Of a stretch of 64,000 nucleotides of DNA, positions 8,205 through 16,319 are shown piece by piece (position 1 is the first letter of the stretch; every line of letters begins with the position of its first letter). The notes beneath the pieces are model-generated. The model was not told the DNA's origin. It searched no databases and saw nothing but the letters and a program-made list of their open reading frames with translations. The stretch lies in contig NZ_VFNC01000002.1 of assembly GCF_006715395.1 (NCBI RefSeq), positions 1,178,001 to 1,242,000 of the forward strand. The letters are read 5' to 3'. The stretch comes from Streptomyces sp. SLBN-31. Lineage in GTDB: Bacteria; Actinomycetota; Actinomycetes; Streptomycetales; Streptomycetaceae. A program made the position numbers and the translations under genes.

Positions 8205-8936
8205 ATGGAGACAGCGGAGTTCTTGGAGACCCTGGACCGGGAGGGCCGGCTGCTGGCCGCGGCCGCCGAGCGGGCCGGCACCGACGCCAAGGTGCCGACC
8301 TGTCCGGACTGGACGGTACGGGATCTGCTGCGGCACACCGGGGTGGTGCACCGCTGGGCGGCCGGCTTCGTCGGCGAGGGGCACGCCTCGCCCCGCCCCA
8401 TGGGCGATCCGCCCGGGCTCGACGGCGCCGAGCTGCTCGCCTGGTTCCGTGCGGGGCATCGGGCTCTCGTCGAGACCCTCGCCGCCGCCCCGTCCGACGT
8501 GGAGTGCTGGCACTTCCTGCCCGCGCCGTCCCCGCTCGCGTTCTGGACCCGGCGGCAGGCACACGAGACGACCGTGCACCGGATCGACGCCGAGGCGGCA
8601 CGCGGCGGGGCGCCCGGCGAGATCGCGAGCGAGTTCGCCGCGGACGGTGTCGACGAGCTGCTGAGGGGGTTCCACGCCCGCGCCAGGAGCAGGGTCCGCA
8701 GCGAGCGGCCCCGGGTCCTCCGGGTTCGGGCGACGGACGTCGACGGCGCGGTGTGGACCGTACGCCTGGCCGCCGAGCCGCCGGTGACCGTGCGGGACGA
8801 CAGCGGTGCCGCCGACTGCGAAGTGGCCGGGCCCGCCGCGCAGTTGTACCTGTCCCTGTGGAACCGGCTGCCGTTCCCGAGCGTGACCGGGGACGCCTCG
8901 GTCGCCGCGCTGTGGCGCGAGAGGTCCGCCGTCTGA
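8205..8936 (+). CDS. Maleylpyruvate isomerase/DinB-family, mycothiol-dependent type enzyme
   Basis: A 243-residue protein of the MDMPI family, whose members use mycothiol or act as metal-dependent transferases. The N-terminal four-helix DinB-like metal domain is shown by VPTCPDWTVRDLLRHTGVVH (first His ligand region) and by FWTRRQAHETTVHRIDAE (second and third ligand region). The C-terminal domain (VWTVRLAAEPPVTVRDDSGA and LYLSLWNRLPF) is the SCP2-like half common in the family. CACAAT at 8193-8198 lies six bases before ATG 8205, so the mRNA is probably leaderless. The precise reaction is unknown. It converges on the MarR gene with a 12-bp gap. Confidence 0.88.
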   Translation: METAEFLETLDREGRLLAAAAERAGTDAKVPTCPDWTVRDLLRHTGVVHRWAAGFVGEGHASPRPMGDPPGLDGAELLAWFRAGHRALVETLAAAPSDVECWHFLPAPSPLAFWTRRQAHETTVHRIDAEAARGGAPGEIASEFAADGVDELLRGFHARARSRVRSERPRVLRVRATDVDGAVWTVRLAAEPPVTVRDDSGAADCEVAGPAAQLYLSLWNRLPFPSVTGDASVAALWRERSAV

Positions 8937-8948
8937 GGCCGAGAGCCC

Positions 8949-9326
8949 TCAGCCCGCCAGCATCTTCGTCAGGACCGCGCGCTGTACCGGCAGCACCTCG
9001 CCGTACAGCGCGCGCCCCTTCTCCGTGAGCGCCACCCGCACGCCCCTGCGGTCCTCGGGGCACATGGCGCGGTCGACCAGACCGTCCTTCTCCAGCCGGG
9101 CGATCAGGCGCGACAACGCGCTCTGGCTCAGATGGACCCGCTCGGCGATCTCCTGCACGCGGTAGGTGCAGGACTCGCCGGACAGCACGTCGAGCACCTC
9201 GAAGTCGCTGGCACACAGGCCGTGTCGGTGCAGTGCGCGGTCGAGTTCGCACTGGGTGCGGGCATGCAGCGCGAGGATGTCCCGCCACTGGTCCACGAGC
9301 GCCTGCTCGGCCTTCTTCGCCGCCAT
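8949..9326 (-). CDS. MarR-family transcriptional regulator of the adjacent exporter
   Basis: A 125-residue winged-helix repressor. The recognition region is YRVQEIAERVHLSQSALSRL followed by the wing DRAMCPEDRRGVRVALTEKG, a classic MarR pattern with the DRR wing tip. Two Cys residues in the middle (CTY, MCPEDRR) could serve redox or electrophile sensing, though this is only a possibility. I use ATG 9326 because TACGGT lies about six bases upstream and the frame above it runs into the divergent promoter. It is divergent from the DHA2 exporter and almost certainly controls it through the palindrome at 9370-9383. Confidence 0.9.
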   Translation of the reverse strand: MAAKKAEQALVDQWRDILALHARTQCELDRALHRHGLCASDFEVLDVLSGESCTYRVQEIAERVHLSQSALSRLIARLEKDGLVDRAMCPEDRRGVRVALTEKGRALYGEVLPVQRAVLTKMLAG

Positions 9327-9369
9327 GGCCGCACCGTAGCAGAGAAACGAATTCATTGCATTGGAATTA

Positions 9370-9404
9370 AATGCGTTTGCATTCGATGCATGCGCATGTA
9401 GTGT
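9370..9404 (+). promoter_or_regulatory. Exporter promoter with overlapping MarR operator
   Basis: TTTGCA at 9376-9381 and TAGTGT at 9399-9404 are spaced by 17 bp. The palindrome AATGCGTTTGCATT (9370-9383, arms AATGC and GCATT) covers the -35 box, the expected place for a repressor. A further AT-rich imperfect repeat (ATTCATTGCATTGGAATT) lies to the left, toward the marR start. The exporter ATG at 9413 is about nine bases after the -10 box. Confidence 0.65.
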
Positions 9405-9412
9405 CTGTGGAC

Positions 9413-10897
9413 ATGACCTCTCCGCTCACCAACCCCGCGGCCCCGGTTTCGGCGGTCCGCTGGACTCCCCGGCTGTGGGGCACCCTGCTGGTGCTGTGCG
9501 CCGCGATGTTCCTGGACGCCCTCGACGTGTCGATGGTCGGCGTCGCCCTGCCGTCCATCGGCTCCGACCTCGGCCTGTCCACCTCGACCCTGCAGTGGAT
9601 CGTCAGCGGCTACATCCTGGGTTACGGCGGTCTGCTCCTGCTCGGCGGCCGCACCGCCGACCTGCTCGGCCGGCGCCAGGTCTTCCTGATCGCCCTGGGT
9701 GTCTTCGCGCTCGCCTCGCTGCTGGGCGGCCTCGTCGACTCCGGCCCGCTGCTGATCGCCAGCCGGTTCGTCAAGGGACTCAGCGCCGCCTTCACGGCAC
9801 CGGCGGGACTGTCCATCATCACCACGACCTTCGCCGAGGGACCGCTGCGCAACCGCGCCCTGTCGATCTACACCACCTGCGCGGCCACCGGCTTCTCCAT
9901 GGGCCTGGTCCTCTCCGGACTGCTGACGGAGGCCAGTTGGCGCCTGACCATGCTGCTGCCCGCGCCGATCGCCCTGATCGCGCTGCTGGCCGGCCTGAAG
10001 CTGCTGCCGCGCAGCGAACGCGAGAAGGACCACAACGGCTACGACATCCCCGGCGCCGTTCTCGGCACCGCCTCGATGCTGCTGCTGGTCTTCACCGTCG
10101 TGCAGGCACCCCAGGCCGGCTGGGCCTCGGCCCGCACCCTGCTGTCCTTCCTGGCCGTAGCCGTCCTGCTGACCGTGTTCGTCCTGGTCGAGCGCCGCTC
10201 CCCCGGCCCGCTGATCCGGCTCGGCGTACTGCGCTCCGGCAGCCAGATCCGCGCCCAGCTCGGCGCGGTGGCCTTCTTCGGCTCGTACGTCGGCTTCCAG
10301 TTCCTGACCACCCTCTACATGCAGTCGCTGCTGGGCTGGTCGGCGCTGCACACGGCGCTCGCCTTCCTGCCCGCGGGCGCGCTGGTCGCGGTGTCCTCCA
10401 CCAAGGTGGGCTCGATCGTCGACCGGTTCGGCACCCAGCGGCTGATCGCGGCGGGCTTCGCCCTGATGGTGCTCGGGTACGCGCTGTTCCTGCGCGTCGA
10501 TCTCGACCCCGTCTACGCCGCCGTCATCCTGCCGTCGATGCTGCTCATCGGCGCGGCCTGCGCACTGGTCTTCCCCTCGCTCAACATCCAGGCCACGAAC
10601 GGCGTCGAGGACCACGAGCAGGGCATGGTCTCCGGTCTGCTCAACACCTCGGTGCAGGTGGGCGGCGCGATCTTCCTGGCCGTGGTGACAGCGGTGGTGA
10701 CCGCCCACGCGCCGCAGCACGCCACCGCCCAGAGCGTGCTGGACAGCTACCGGCCCGGCTTCCTGGTCGTCACCGGGGTCGCGGCGGCAGGCCTGCTCAT
10801 CACCCTCACCGGCCTGCGCACCCGCCGGCCGGCACACTCGGTGGTCGTCGCCAAGTCCACCTCCCTGGAGGCGGATCGCGTGCCCGTACGCGACTAG
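9413..10897 (+). CDS. DHA2-type MFS exporter, 14 segments (EmrB/QacA family)
   Basis: A 494-residue proton-driven drug exporter. Diagnostic phrases are AAMFLDALDVSMVGVALPSI (motif D1 in helix 1), LLLGGRTADLLGRRQVF (motif A), ASRFVKGLSAAFTAPAGLS (motif B) and TGFSMGLVLSGLL (motif C, antiporter signature). The extra central pair of helices gives fourteen segments. I chose ATG 9413 (MTSPLTNPAAP) since an upstream in-frame ATG at 9371 would begin within the operator. The divergent MarR gene suggests induction by a toxic compound. A strong hairpin follows 17 bp after the stop. Confidence 0.93.
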   Translation: MTSPLTNPAAPVSAVRWTPRLWGTLLVLCAAMFLDALDVSMVGVALPSIGSDLGLSTSTLQWIVSGYILGYGGLLLLGGRTADLLGRRQVFLIALGVFALASLLGGLVDSGPLLIASRFVKGLSAAFTAPAGLSIITTTFAEGPLRNRALSIYTTCAATGFSMGLVLSGLLTEASWRLTMLLPAPIALIALLAGLKLLPRSEREKDHNGYDIPGAVLGTASMLLLVFTVVQAPQAGWASARTLLSFLAVAVLLTVFVLVERRSPGPLIRLGVLRSGSQIRAQLGAVAFFGSYVGFQFLTTLYMQSLLGWSALHTALAFLPAGALVAVSSTKVGSIVDRFGTQRLIAAGFALMVLGYALFLRVDLDPVYAAVILPSMLLIGAACALVFPSLNIQATNGVEDHEQGMVSGLLNTSVQVGGAIFLAVVTAVVTAHAPQHATAQSVLDSYRPGFLVVTGVAAAGLLITLTGLRTRRPAHSVVVAKSTSLEADRVPVRD

Positions 10898-10913
10898 AGG
10901 GAGTCTCCATGCT

Positions 10914-10948
10914 TGCGCCCGGCGGGAGTTGGTTGCCCGCCGGGCGCA
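10914..10948 (+). terminator. Strong hairpin terminator after the exporter gene
   Basis: TGCGCCCGGCGGG (10914-10926) and CCCGCCGGGCGCA (10936-10948) form a perfect 13-bp stem with a nine-base loop. It separates the exporter from the small membrane protein gene that starts at 10968. Confidence 0.75.
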
Positions 10949-10967
10949 CGGCTGTGAGACTGAACGG

Positions 10968-11252
10968 ATGGACGGGCACGGGGGACGGCCGCACAAGGCC
11001 GAGCGGGACGCACTGACCGTGGAGGTCGGATTCGCGCTGGTCAGTGCGGCTTTCCTGGCCGCCTTGGTGTTCGCGGCCGTCGTCGGCCCGGCGTTCCTCT
11101 TCGGCCTGCCCGACCTGCTGTCGGCGCTGCTGTTTCAGGTGGGCCTGGCGCTCGCCCCGGTCGTGTTCGTCGTCCGGGTCGTGTACGTCCTGGTGGATTT
11201 CCGGCGTGGCGCTCAGCCCAGCCAGCCCGGCCGGACCAGTCCCGACTCGTAG
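10968..11252 (+). CDS. Small two-helix membrane protein (DUF6332-like)
   Basis: A 94-residue protein with a charged N-terminus (MDGHGGRPHKAERDALTVEV) and two hydrophobic segments, roughly residues 20-43 (FALVSAAFLAALVFAAVVGP) and 47-75 (ALLFQVGLALAPVVFVVRVV), ending in a polar tail. This layout matches the small DUF6332-type proteins of Streptomyces, of unknown role. The 3' end overlaps the convergent response-regulator gene by 40 bp. The terminator hairpin ending at 10948 leaves little room for its own promoter, so it may depend on readthrough or a promoter inside the hairpin region (GAGACT at 10955-10960). Confidence 0.7.
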   Translation: MDGHGGRPHKAERDALTVEVGFALVSAAFLAALVFAAVVGPAFLFGLPDLLSALLFQVGLALAPVVFVVRVVYVLVDFRRGAQPSQPGRTSPDS

Positions 11253-11878
11253 GCGAGGACCACCAGTTGGGCCCGGTCGCGGGCGCCCAGTTTGACCATC
11301 GTACGGCTGACGTGGGTCTTCGCGGTGAGCGGGCTGACGACCAGGCGGCGGGCGATCTCCTCGTTGGACAGACCGATGCCGACCAGCGCCATCACCTCCC
11401 GTTCACGCTCGGTGAGTTCGGCGAGGGCGTCCACGGCGGCGGGCTCCTTCGAGCGGGCCGCGAACTCGGCGATCAGCCGCCGCGTCACCCCCGGGGAGAG
11501 CAGGGCGTCCCCCTCGACCACCGCCCGCACCGCGCGCAGCAGTTCCTCCGGTTCGGTGTCCTTGACCAGGAAGCCCGAGGCGCCCGAGCGGATCGCCTCG
11601 AAGACGTACTCGTCGAGTTCGAACGTGGTCAGCATGACCACCTTCACCTCGCCCGGAGCGGTGTCCCCGGTGATGCGGCGGGTCGCGGCAAGACCGTCCA
11701 GCACCGGCATGCGGATGTCCATCAGCACGACGTCGGGGCGCAGTTCACCCACCTTGCGCAGCGCCTCCTCGCCGTCGGCGGCCTCCCCGGCCACCTCGAT
11801 GTCCGGTTGCGCGTCGAGCAGCGCCCGGAAGCCTGCCCGTACCAGTGACTGGTCGTCGGCGAGCAGTACACGGATCAC
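11213..11878 (-). CDS. NarL/LuxR-family response regulator
   Basis: A 221-residue two-component regulator. The receiver domain has the acidic pair ADDQ, phosphoacceptor Asp54 in VLMDIRMPVLDG, the Thr in VVMLTTF and Lys in FLVKDTEPEEL. The C-terminal LuxR helix-turn-helix is LTEREREVMALVGIGLSNEE followed by IARRLVVSPLTAKTHVSR. Its start ATG overlaps the stop of the kinase gene by 4 bp, so the pair is translated together. Nothing nearby is an obvious target, so the signal is unknown. Confidence 0.95.
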   Translation of the reverse strand: MIRVLLADDQSLVRAGFRALLDAQPDIEVAGEAADGEEALRKVGELRPDVVLMDIRMPVLDGLAATRRITGDTAPGEVKVVMLTTFELDEYVFEAIRSGASGFLVKDTEPEELLRAVRAVVEGDALLSPGVTRRLIAEFAARSKEPAAVDALAELTEREREVMALVGIGLSNEEIARRLVVSPLTAKTHVSRTMVKLGARDRAQLVVLAYESGLVRPGWLG

Positions 11879-13113
11879 CGGTCGTCCTCCTTCGCCGCGG
11901 GCTTCAACGGCAGTACGGCGAGCACCCGGAAGCCCCCGTCGGGGCGCGGGCCCGCCTCGATCGTGCCACCCAGGGCGGCGGCCCGCTCACGCATTCCGGC
12001 CAGGCCGTTGCCGCTGCCGCCGGCGTCCGCGCCGGTGGCGGGGCCGTCGTCGTCGACCCGCAGCCGCAGCGCCCCGGCATCGTGGCCGACGCGCACGCGC
12101 GCGTGCCGTGAGCCGGAGTGCCGTACGACGTTGGTGAGCGCCTCCTGCACGATGCGGAACGCGGCCAGGTCCGTGCCCGGCGCGAGCCGCGGCGGCGCCC
12201 CCTCCACGTCCACCGTCAGACCGGCGCTCGCCGCCTGCTGCACCAGCTCCGGCAGCCGGTCCAGGCCCGGCGCGGGCGCGCGCGGCGCGTCTCCGGGCGT
12301 ACGGAGCGTGTCGAGGACGTGGCGGACCTCGCCGAGCGCCTCCTTGCTGGCGGACTTGATGGTCGTGAGCGCGGCGCGCGCCTGCTCGGGGTCGGTGTCG
12401 AGCAGAGCCAGGCCGACACCCGCCTGCACGTTGATCACCGAGATGCTGTGCGCGAGGACGTCGTGGAGTTCGCGGGCGATGCGCAGCCGCTCCTCGTCGG
12501 CCCGGCGCCGCGTCGCCTGTGCCCGTTCGGCCCGGTCGCGGGCCCACTGCTCACGGCGGGCGCGGGCGAGTTCCGCCAGCGCCACGACCGCCGCGACCCA
12601 GGCGGCGATCACGCCCTCCTGCGCCCAGGACGCGGGGTGGCCCCCGGCCGGCGGCAGCCATCGGTACAGCCAGTGGGCCACCAGCACATGCCCCGCCCAC
12701 AGCATGCCGACCGCGCCCCAGGCCGCCCTGCGGTGCCCCGCGACGACGGCGCTGAAGCAGGCCACGACGACGGTGAGGAACACGGGCCCGTACGGATACC
12801 CCGCACCCAGGTAGGCCAGCACGGCGGCCGCCGTGCCGAACACCACCGCCACCGGGTACCGGCGCCGCCACAGGAGCAGCCCCGACGCGACCAGCAGCAG
12901 CGCCCATGCGAAGACGTCCAGATCCGCCCGTTCGCCGTGCTGCCGGTGGGCGGCGAAATGGGAGCCGAACAGCACGAAGGCCGTGAGCAGCACGGTGGAG
13001 CGCCACGGCCACCGGGCCGCCCGCTCCGCCTCGCCGCGGCGGGCGGCCCACGGCGGCCCGTGCCGCCCCCGCCACGGCGGGCCGCCCCCGCGCACGCCCT
13101 GCTGCTCGTCCAT
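11875..13113 (-). CDS. Histidine kinase, NarL-partner type (HisKA_3)
   Basis: A 412-residue membrane sensor kinase. The N-terminal half has about four to five hydrophobic segments (STVLLTAFVLFGSHFA; VFAWALLLVASGLLLW; VVFGTAAAVLAYLG) with only short loops, so it probably senses something in or at the membrane. The phosphoacceptor His217 is in RIARELHDVLAHSISVINVQ, the HisKA_3 signature. The ATPase domain shows FRIVQEALTNVVRHS (N box) and GNGLAGMRERAAALGG (G box). ATG 13113 (MDEQQGVRGG) was preferred over an upstream start; the 4-bp overlap with the regulator gene marks an operon. Confidence 0.94.
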   Translation of the reverse strand: MDEQQGVRGGGPPWRGRHGPPWAARRGEAERAARWPWRSTVLLTAFVLFGSHFAAHRQHGERADLDVFAWALLLVASGLLLWRRRYPVAVVFGTAAAVLAYLGAGYPYGPVFLTVVVACFSAVVAGHRRAAWGAVGMLWAGHVLVAHWLYRWLPPAGGHPASWAQEGVIAAWVAAVVALAELARARREQWARDRAERAQATRRRADEERLRIARELHDVLAHSISVINVQAGVGLALLDTDPEQARAALTTIKSASKEALGEVRHVLDTLRTPGDAPRAPAPGLDRLPELVQQAASAGLTVDVEGAPPRLAPGTDLAAFRIVQEALTNVVRHSGSRHARVRVGHDAGALRLRVDDDGPATGADAGGSGNGLAGMRERAAALGGTIEAGPRPDGGFRVLAVLPLKPAAKEDDR

Positions 13114-13189
13114 GACGGCCACGCTAGACGCCGTCACGCCCGGTGGGCGTCAGCCGGGCGAGGTGATCACACGTACTCCCCGGGAAGTA

Positions 13190-13405
13190 CGACAGGTGAG
13201 TCGCTGTGGGCGCGCACATCCGCATCGACCGGGTAGTGCGGCAGGTGGGGTCGCTGTGGGCGCGCCCATCCGGATCGAGGCGCGACGGCCTGACGGGGCG
13301 ACGAGGCGCGGCAGCGCGGTCGACGAGGCACGGCGGCGCGGTGGACGAGGCACGGCTGCCCGACGGGGCGAACCATACGCGGCTGCGCGGTGGACTAGGC
13401 ACGGC
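13190..13405. repeat. Intergenic repeats: 50-bp pair plus 22-bp units
   Basis: The 480 bp between the kinase start and the TetR stop contain no convincing gene. TCGCTGTGGGCGCGC occurs at 13201 and again at 13251 within a 50-bp imperfect duplication. From 13299 come units of exactly 22 bp (13299, 13321, 13343) built on CGACGAGGCACGGC, then an interrupted unit and another near 13391. The remaining part to 13593 is GC-rich with scattered relics of the same motif (GACGAGGCGCGCCC near 13504). Confidence 0.7.
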
Positions 13406-13593
13406 TGCCCTGGCTGACATACGCGCGCCTGCCCGAGCGAACGGGCGCAGCCGCCCAGGCCGAAGTGGGCGCGCCCGCCCCGACGAGTCCGGCCGCCTCG
13501 GTCGACGAGGCGCGCCCGCCCGGGGGGACGAGGTCGATGGGCGCGGCCGGCCGCGTCGGTGACCTCGCCCGGCGTATCCATGAGGCAGCCGCC

Positions 13594-14301
13594 TCAGCGC
13601 CTCGCCGACGGGCGGTCCGAGAGTCCGACGCCCAGGGCGAGTTGGCCCGCGGCATGCCGGAAGAACGCCTCCCGGTCCTCGACGACCCGGTTGAACTGGC
13701 CGAACAGCTCGAACCCCACCAGCCCGAACAGCTGCGCCCAGGCGGCGACCAGCGCCGCCGCGACCTCGGGCGGCAGATCGGGGGCGATGTCGGCGGCGAG
13801 GCGCTCGGCCTCCGGGCGCAGTTCGGCGGCCAGCGGGGGGAAGGTCACGCCGGGGTTCTTGATCGCGTCGCGCACGATGCCGATCAGCAGCAGGCCGACC
13901 CGGGAGGCGGCGGGGACGGTGGTCTGCGGGGCGACGTAACCGGGCACCGGTGAGCCGTAGATGAGGGCGTACTCGTGGGGGTGCGCGAGGGACCAGGCGC
14001 GTACGGCTTCGCAGACGGCGATCCAGCGCCGGGTGGGCTTGGCGTCGGAGACGGCCTCGGCCGCCGCCTCGGCCGCCGCGCCCAGGGAGTCGTAGGCGTC
14101 GATGATGAGCGCCGTCAGCAGGTCGTCGCGGCTGGGGAAGTACCGGTAGAGGGCGGAGGAGACCATGCCCAGCTCGCGGGCGACGGCCCGCAGCGAGAGC
14201 TTGGTCGCGCCCTCCGAGGCGAGTTGCCGGCGGGCCTCGTCCTTGATGGCGGCGGTGACTTCGATCCGGGCTCGGGCGCGGGCGCTGTGGGGGGTACTCA
14301 T
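13594..14301 (-). CDS. TetR-family repressor
   Basis: A 235-residue regulator. The N-terminal helix-turn-helix reads LSLRAVARELGMVSSALYRY followed by FPSRDDLLTALIIDAYD, the usual TetR pattern. The C-terminal region (LFGLVGFELFGQFNRVVEDR) resembles the TetR_C_13 type ligand domain. ATG 14301 was chosen since CACACT lies seven bases upstream, so it is probably leaderless. It is divergent from the nitroreductase-like gene at 14477, and the gap holds five phased copies of a palindromic motif that this protein most likely binds, controlling both genes. Confidence 0.93.
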   Translation of the reverse strand: MSTPHSARARARIEVTAAIKDEARRQLASEGATKLSLRAVARELGMVSSALYRYFPSRDDLLTALIIDAYDSLGAAAEAAAEAVSDAKPTRRWIAVCEAVRAWSLAHPHEYALIYGSPVPGYVAPQTTVPAASRVGLLLIGIVRDAIKNPGVTFPPLAAELRPEAERLAADIAPDLPPEVAAALVAAWAQLFGLVGFELFGQFNRVVEDREAFFRHAAGQLALGVGLSDRPSARR

Positions 14302-14324
14302 GCGTGGCAGTGTGCCACGAAAAC

Positions 14325-14455
14325 AGAGCAGTGCACACAAACGAGAGCGCTGCACAAAAAAGAGAGCAGTGCTCTTGCTTTGGATCGGCGATCCGGTGCA
14401 GACTGCTCCTCGTAGGGAAAACCGAGAGCACCGCTCACAAAAGAGAGCGCCGCTC
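14325..14455. promoter_or_regulatory. Five phased operator-like palindromes between tetR and the ddn-like gene
   Basis: Five copies of AGAGCNNYGCWC start at 14325, 14344, 14363, 14425 and 14444. The first three and the last two are each spaced by exactly 19 bp. Site 3 (AGAGCAGTGCTCT) is the most symmetrical. Each is preceded by an A-rich stretch. TTGCTT (14375-14380) and CAGACT (14399-14404, spacing 18) form a candidate forward promoter lying between the two groups; site 1 falls in the likely tetR promoter. Confidence 0.75.
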
Positions 14456-14476
14456 ACCCACTCCATGGGGGACATC

Positions 14477-14932
14477 ATGTCCGCGCACGTCCACGTCCAG
14501 AAGCCCGGTTGGTTCACCGTCAACGTCTTCAACCGCGCGGTCGCCTGGATGACCCGCCGCGGCCTCAGCGTCTGGGGCTCCCGGGTCCTGGCGGTGCGCG
14601 GCCGCAAGAGCGGCGAGTGGCGCACCACCCCCGTCAACCTGCTGACCGTCGACGGGCAGCAGTACCTGCTCGCCCCGCGCGGTCACGTCCAGTGGACGCA
14701 CAACATGCGCGCCGCCGGCGGCGGTGAACTGCGCCTGGGCAAGAACGTGGACGTGTTCACCGCCGTCGAGGTCGCCGACGACGACAAGGTCCCGCTGCTG
14801 CGGGCCTACCTCAAGCGCTGGAAGGCCGAGGTCGGAGTCTTCTTCAACGGCGTGGGCCCGGACTCCCCCGACGCCGACCTGCGCCGCATCGCGGCCGACC
14901 ACCCCGTCTTCCGGATCACCGTCACGAACTGA
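14477..14932 (+). CDS. Deazaflavin-dependent nitroreductase family protein (Ddn-like)
   Basis: A 151-residue split-beta-barrel protein of the DDN/F420H2-dependent reductase family. Signature parts are VLAVRGRKSGEWRTTPVNLL and the strand TVDGQQYLLAPRGHVQWTHN, with Gly-Arg-Lys-Ser-Gly and WxxN as in cofactor-binding members. It probably reduces a small electrophile or quinone with F420 in the cytosol. The ATG at 14477 follows GGGGGAC at a good distance; an ATG at 14465 is less likely. Its 3' end overlaps the convergent flavoprotein gene by 11 bp. Control by the divergent TetR is strongly suggested by the operator array. Confidence 0.9.
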   Translation: MSAHVHVQKPGWFTVNVFNRAVAWMTRRGLSVWGSRVLAVRGRKSGEWRTTPVNLLTVDGQQYLLAPRGHVQWTHNMRAAGGGELRLGKNVDVFTAVEVADDDKVPLLRAYLKRWKAEVGVFFNGVGPDSPDADLRRIAADHPVFRITVTN

Positions 14933-16187
14933 CCTCGGCGCCCTCATCGCCCACCGGGCCGGCCGTCACGCCGCCGGCCGGACGCCGGTCCAGCGCGCTC
15001 AGGGCGCGATGCGCCATCGGGTGGGTGCGCACGAGCTCGCCGAGGGACGTCGAACCCTGGGTGATCTCCTTGAACGCGTTCCACGCGGGCCGGAACCCCG
15101 TCAGCACCGCGTGGAACAGACCGGGACGGCGCTCGAAGACCGTCAGCATCCGTTTGCCGACGCTCATCTCGACACCGAGCCCCGCCTTGATCGCGAACGC
15201 GTAGTTCAGGGCCTGCCGCCGGGCGTCCACCGCGTCGTGCGCCTCGGCGATCCGCACCGCCCACTCTCCCGCGAGCCGCCCGGAGCGCAGCGCGAAGGAG
15301 ATGCCCTCGCGCGTCCACGGCTCCAGCAGTCCGGCCGCGTCGCCGCACACCAGCACCCGGCCGCGCGACAGGGGCGAGTCGTCGGCCCGGCAGCGGGTCA
15401 GGTGGCCGGAGGAGATGCTCGGCTCGAACCCGGCGAGACCGAGCCGGCCGATGAACTCCTCCAAGTACCGCTTGGTGGCCGCGCCTTCGCCGCGGGCCGA
15501 GATCACACCGACCGTGAGCGTGTCCCCCTTGGGGAACACCCAGCCGTAACTGCCGGGCATCGGCCCCCAGTCGATCAGGACCCGCCCCTTCCAGTCCTCG
15601 GCGACGGTCTCGGGCACCGGGATCTCCGCCTCGAGGCCGAGGTCCACCTGGTCGAGCTTGACGCCGACGTGCGCTCCTATCCGGCTCGCGCTGCCGTCCG
15701 CGCCGACCACGGCCCTGGCGAGCAGCGTCTCGCCGCCCTGCAGGACCACGGCGACCGTGCGCCGGTCGGGGACCGCCGAGCCGTGCTGCTCGACGCGCTG
15801 CACGGTGACGCCGGTCCGCAGCTCGGCGCCCGCCTTCTGCGCGTGCTCGACGAGCTGCTGGTCGAACTCGGGCCGGTTGATCAGCCCGAAGAGCATCTGC
15901 CGGGAGCGGCGGGTGCGGGTGAAGCGGCCGTTGTTGGAGAAGGTGACCGCGTGCACGCGGTCCCGCAGCGGCAGCTCGAAGCCGGGCGGCAGGCTGTCGC
16001 GCGAGGGCCCGATGATGCCGCCGCCGCACGTCTTGTAGCGCGGCAGCTCCGCCTTCTCCAGCAACAGCACACGCCGTCCCGCCACCGCGGCCGCGTAGGC
16101 GGCCGAGGCCCCCGCGGGTCCCGCGCCCACCACGACGACGTCCCACACCCGCTGCACGTCGTCCGCCGAAGAGTTCTCGCTGCTCAC
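14922..16187 (-). CDS. Geranylgeranyl-reductase-family FAD oxidoreductase
   Basis: A 421-residue flavoprotein. The FAD-binding Rossmann motif is VVVVGAGPAGASAAYAA at residues 17-33, followed by LLEKAELPRYKTCGGGI, and the second FAD motif is VLVCGDAAGLLEPWTREGIS. The phrase GPMPGSYGWVFPKGDTLTVG is typical of the geranylgeranyl reductase family, which saturates prenyl chains such as those of menaquinone. I infer a menaquinone or lipid role only from the family. The start is GTG 16187. It is divergent from the dipeptidase gene with a 130-bp gap. Confidence 0.9.
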   Translation of the reverse strand: MSSENSSADDVQRVWDVVVVGAGPAGASAAYAAAVAGRRVLLLEKAELPRYKTCGGGIIGPSRDSLPPGFELPLRDRVHAVTFSNNGRFTRTRRSRQMLFGLINRPEFDQQLVEHAQKAGAELRTGVTVQRVEQHGSAVPDRRTVAVVLQGGETLLARAVVGADGSASRIGAHVGVKLDQVDLGLEAEIPVPETVAEDWKGRVLIDWGPMPGSYGWVFPKGDTLTVGVISARGEGAATKRYLEEFIGRLGLAGFEPSISSGHLTRCRADDSPLSRGRVLVCGDAAGLLEPWTREGISFALRSGRLAGEWAVRIAEAHDAVDARRQALNYAFAIKAGLGVEMSVGKRMLTVFERRPGLFHAVLTGFRPAWNAFKEITQGSTSLGELVRTHPMAHRALSALDRRPAGGVTAGPVGDEGAEVSS

Positions 16188-16319
16188 GATGGTCTACTGC
16201 TCCCGATCAAGCCGCTGCCGCACCTGTCCACCGCATCCTACGGCGGACGTCGTCGCAGGCCACTGTGGGAGGATCCCGATATCCACCTGTACAACGTCGC
16301 ACCCACGAGGAGCGTGCCC

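Noticed and set aside
14922..16187. Carotenoid or terpenoid biosynthetic cluster
   Set aside because: Only a single geranylgeranyl-reductase-like gene is present, without synthases or other terpenoid genes beside it.
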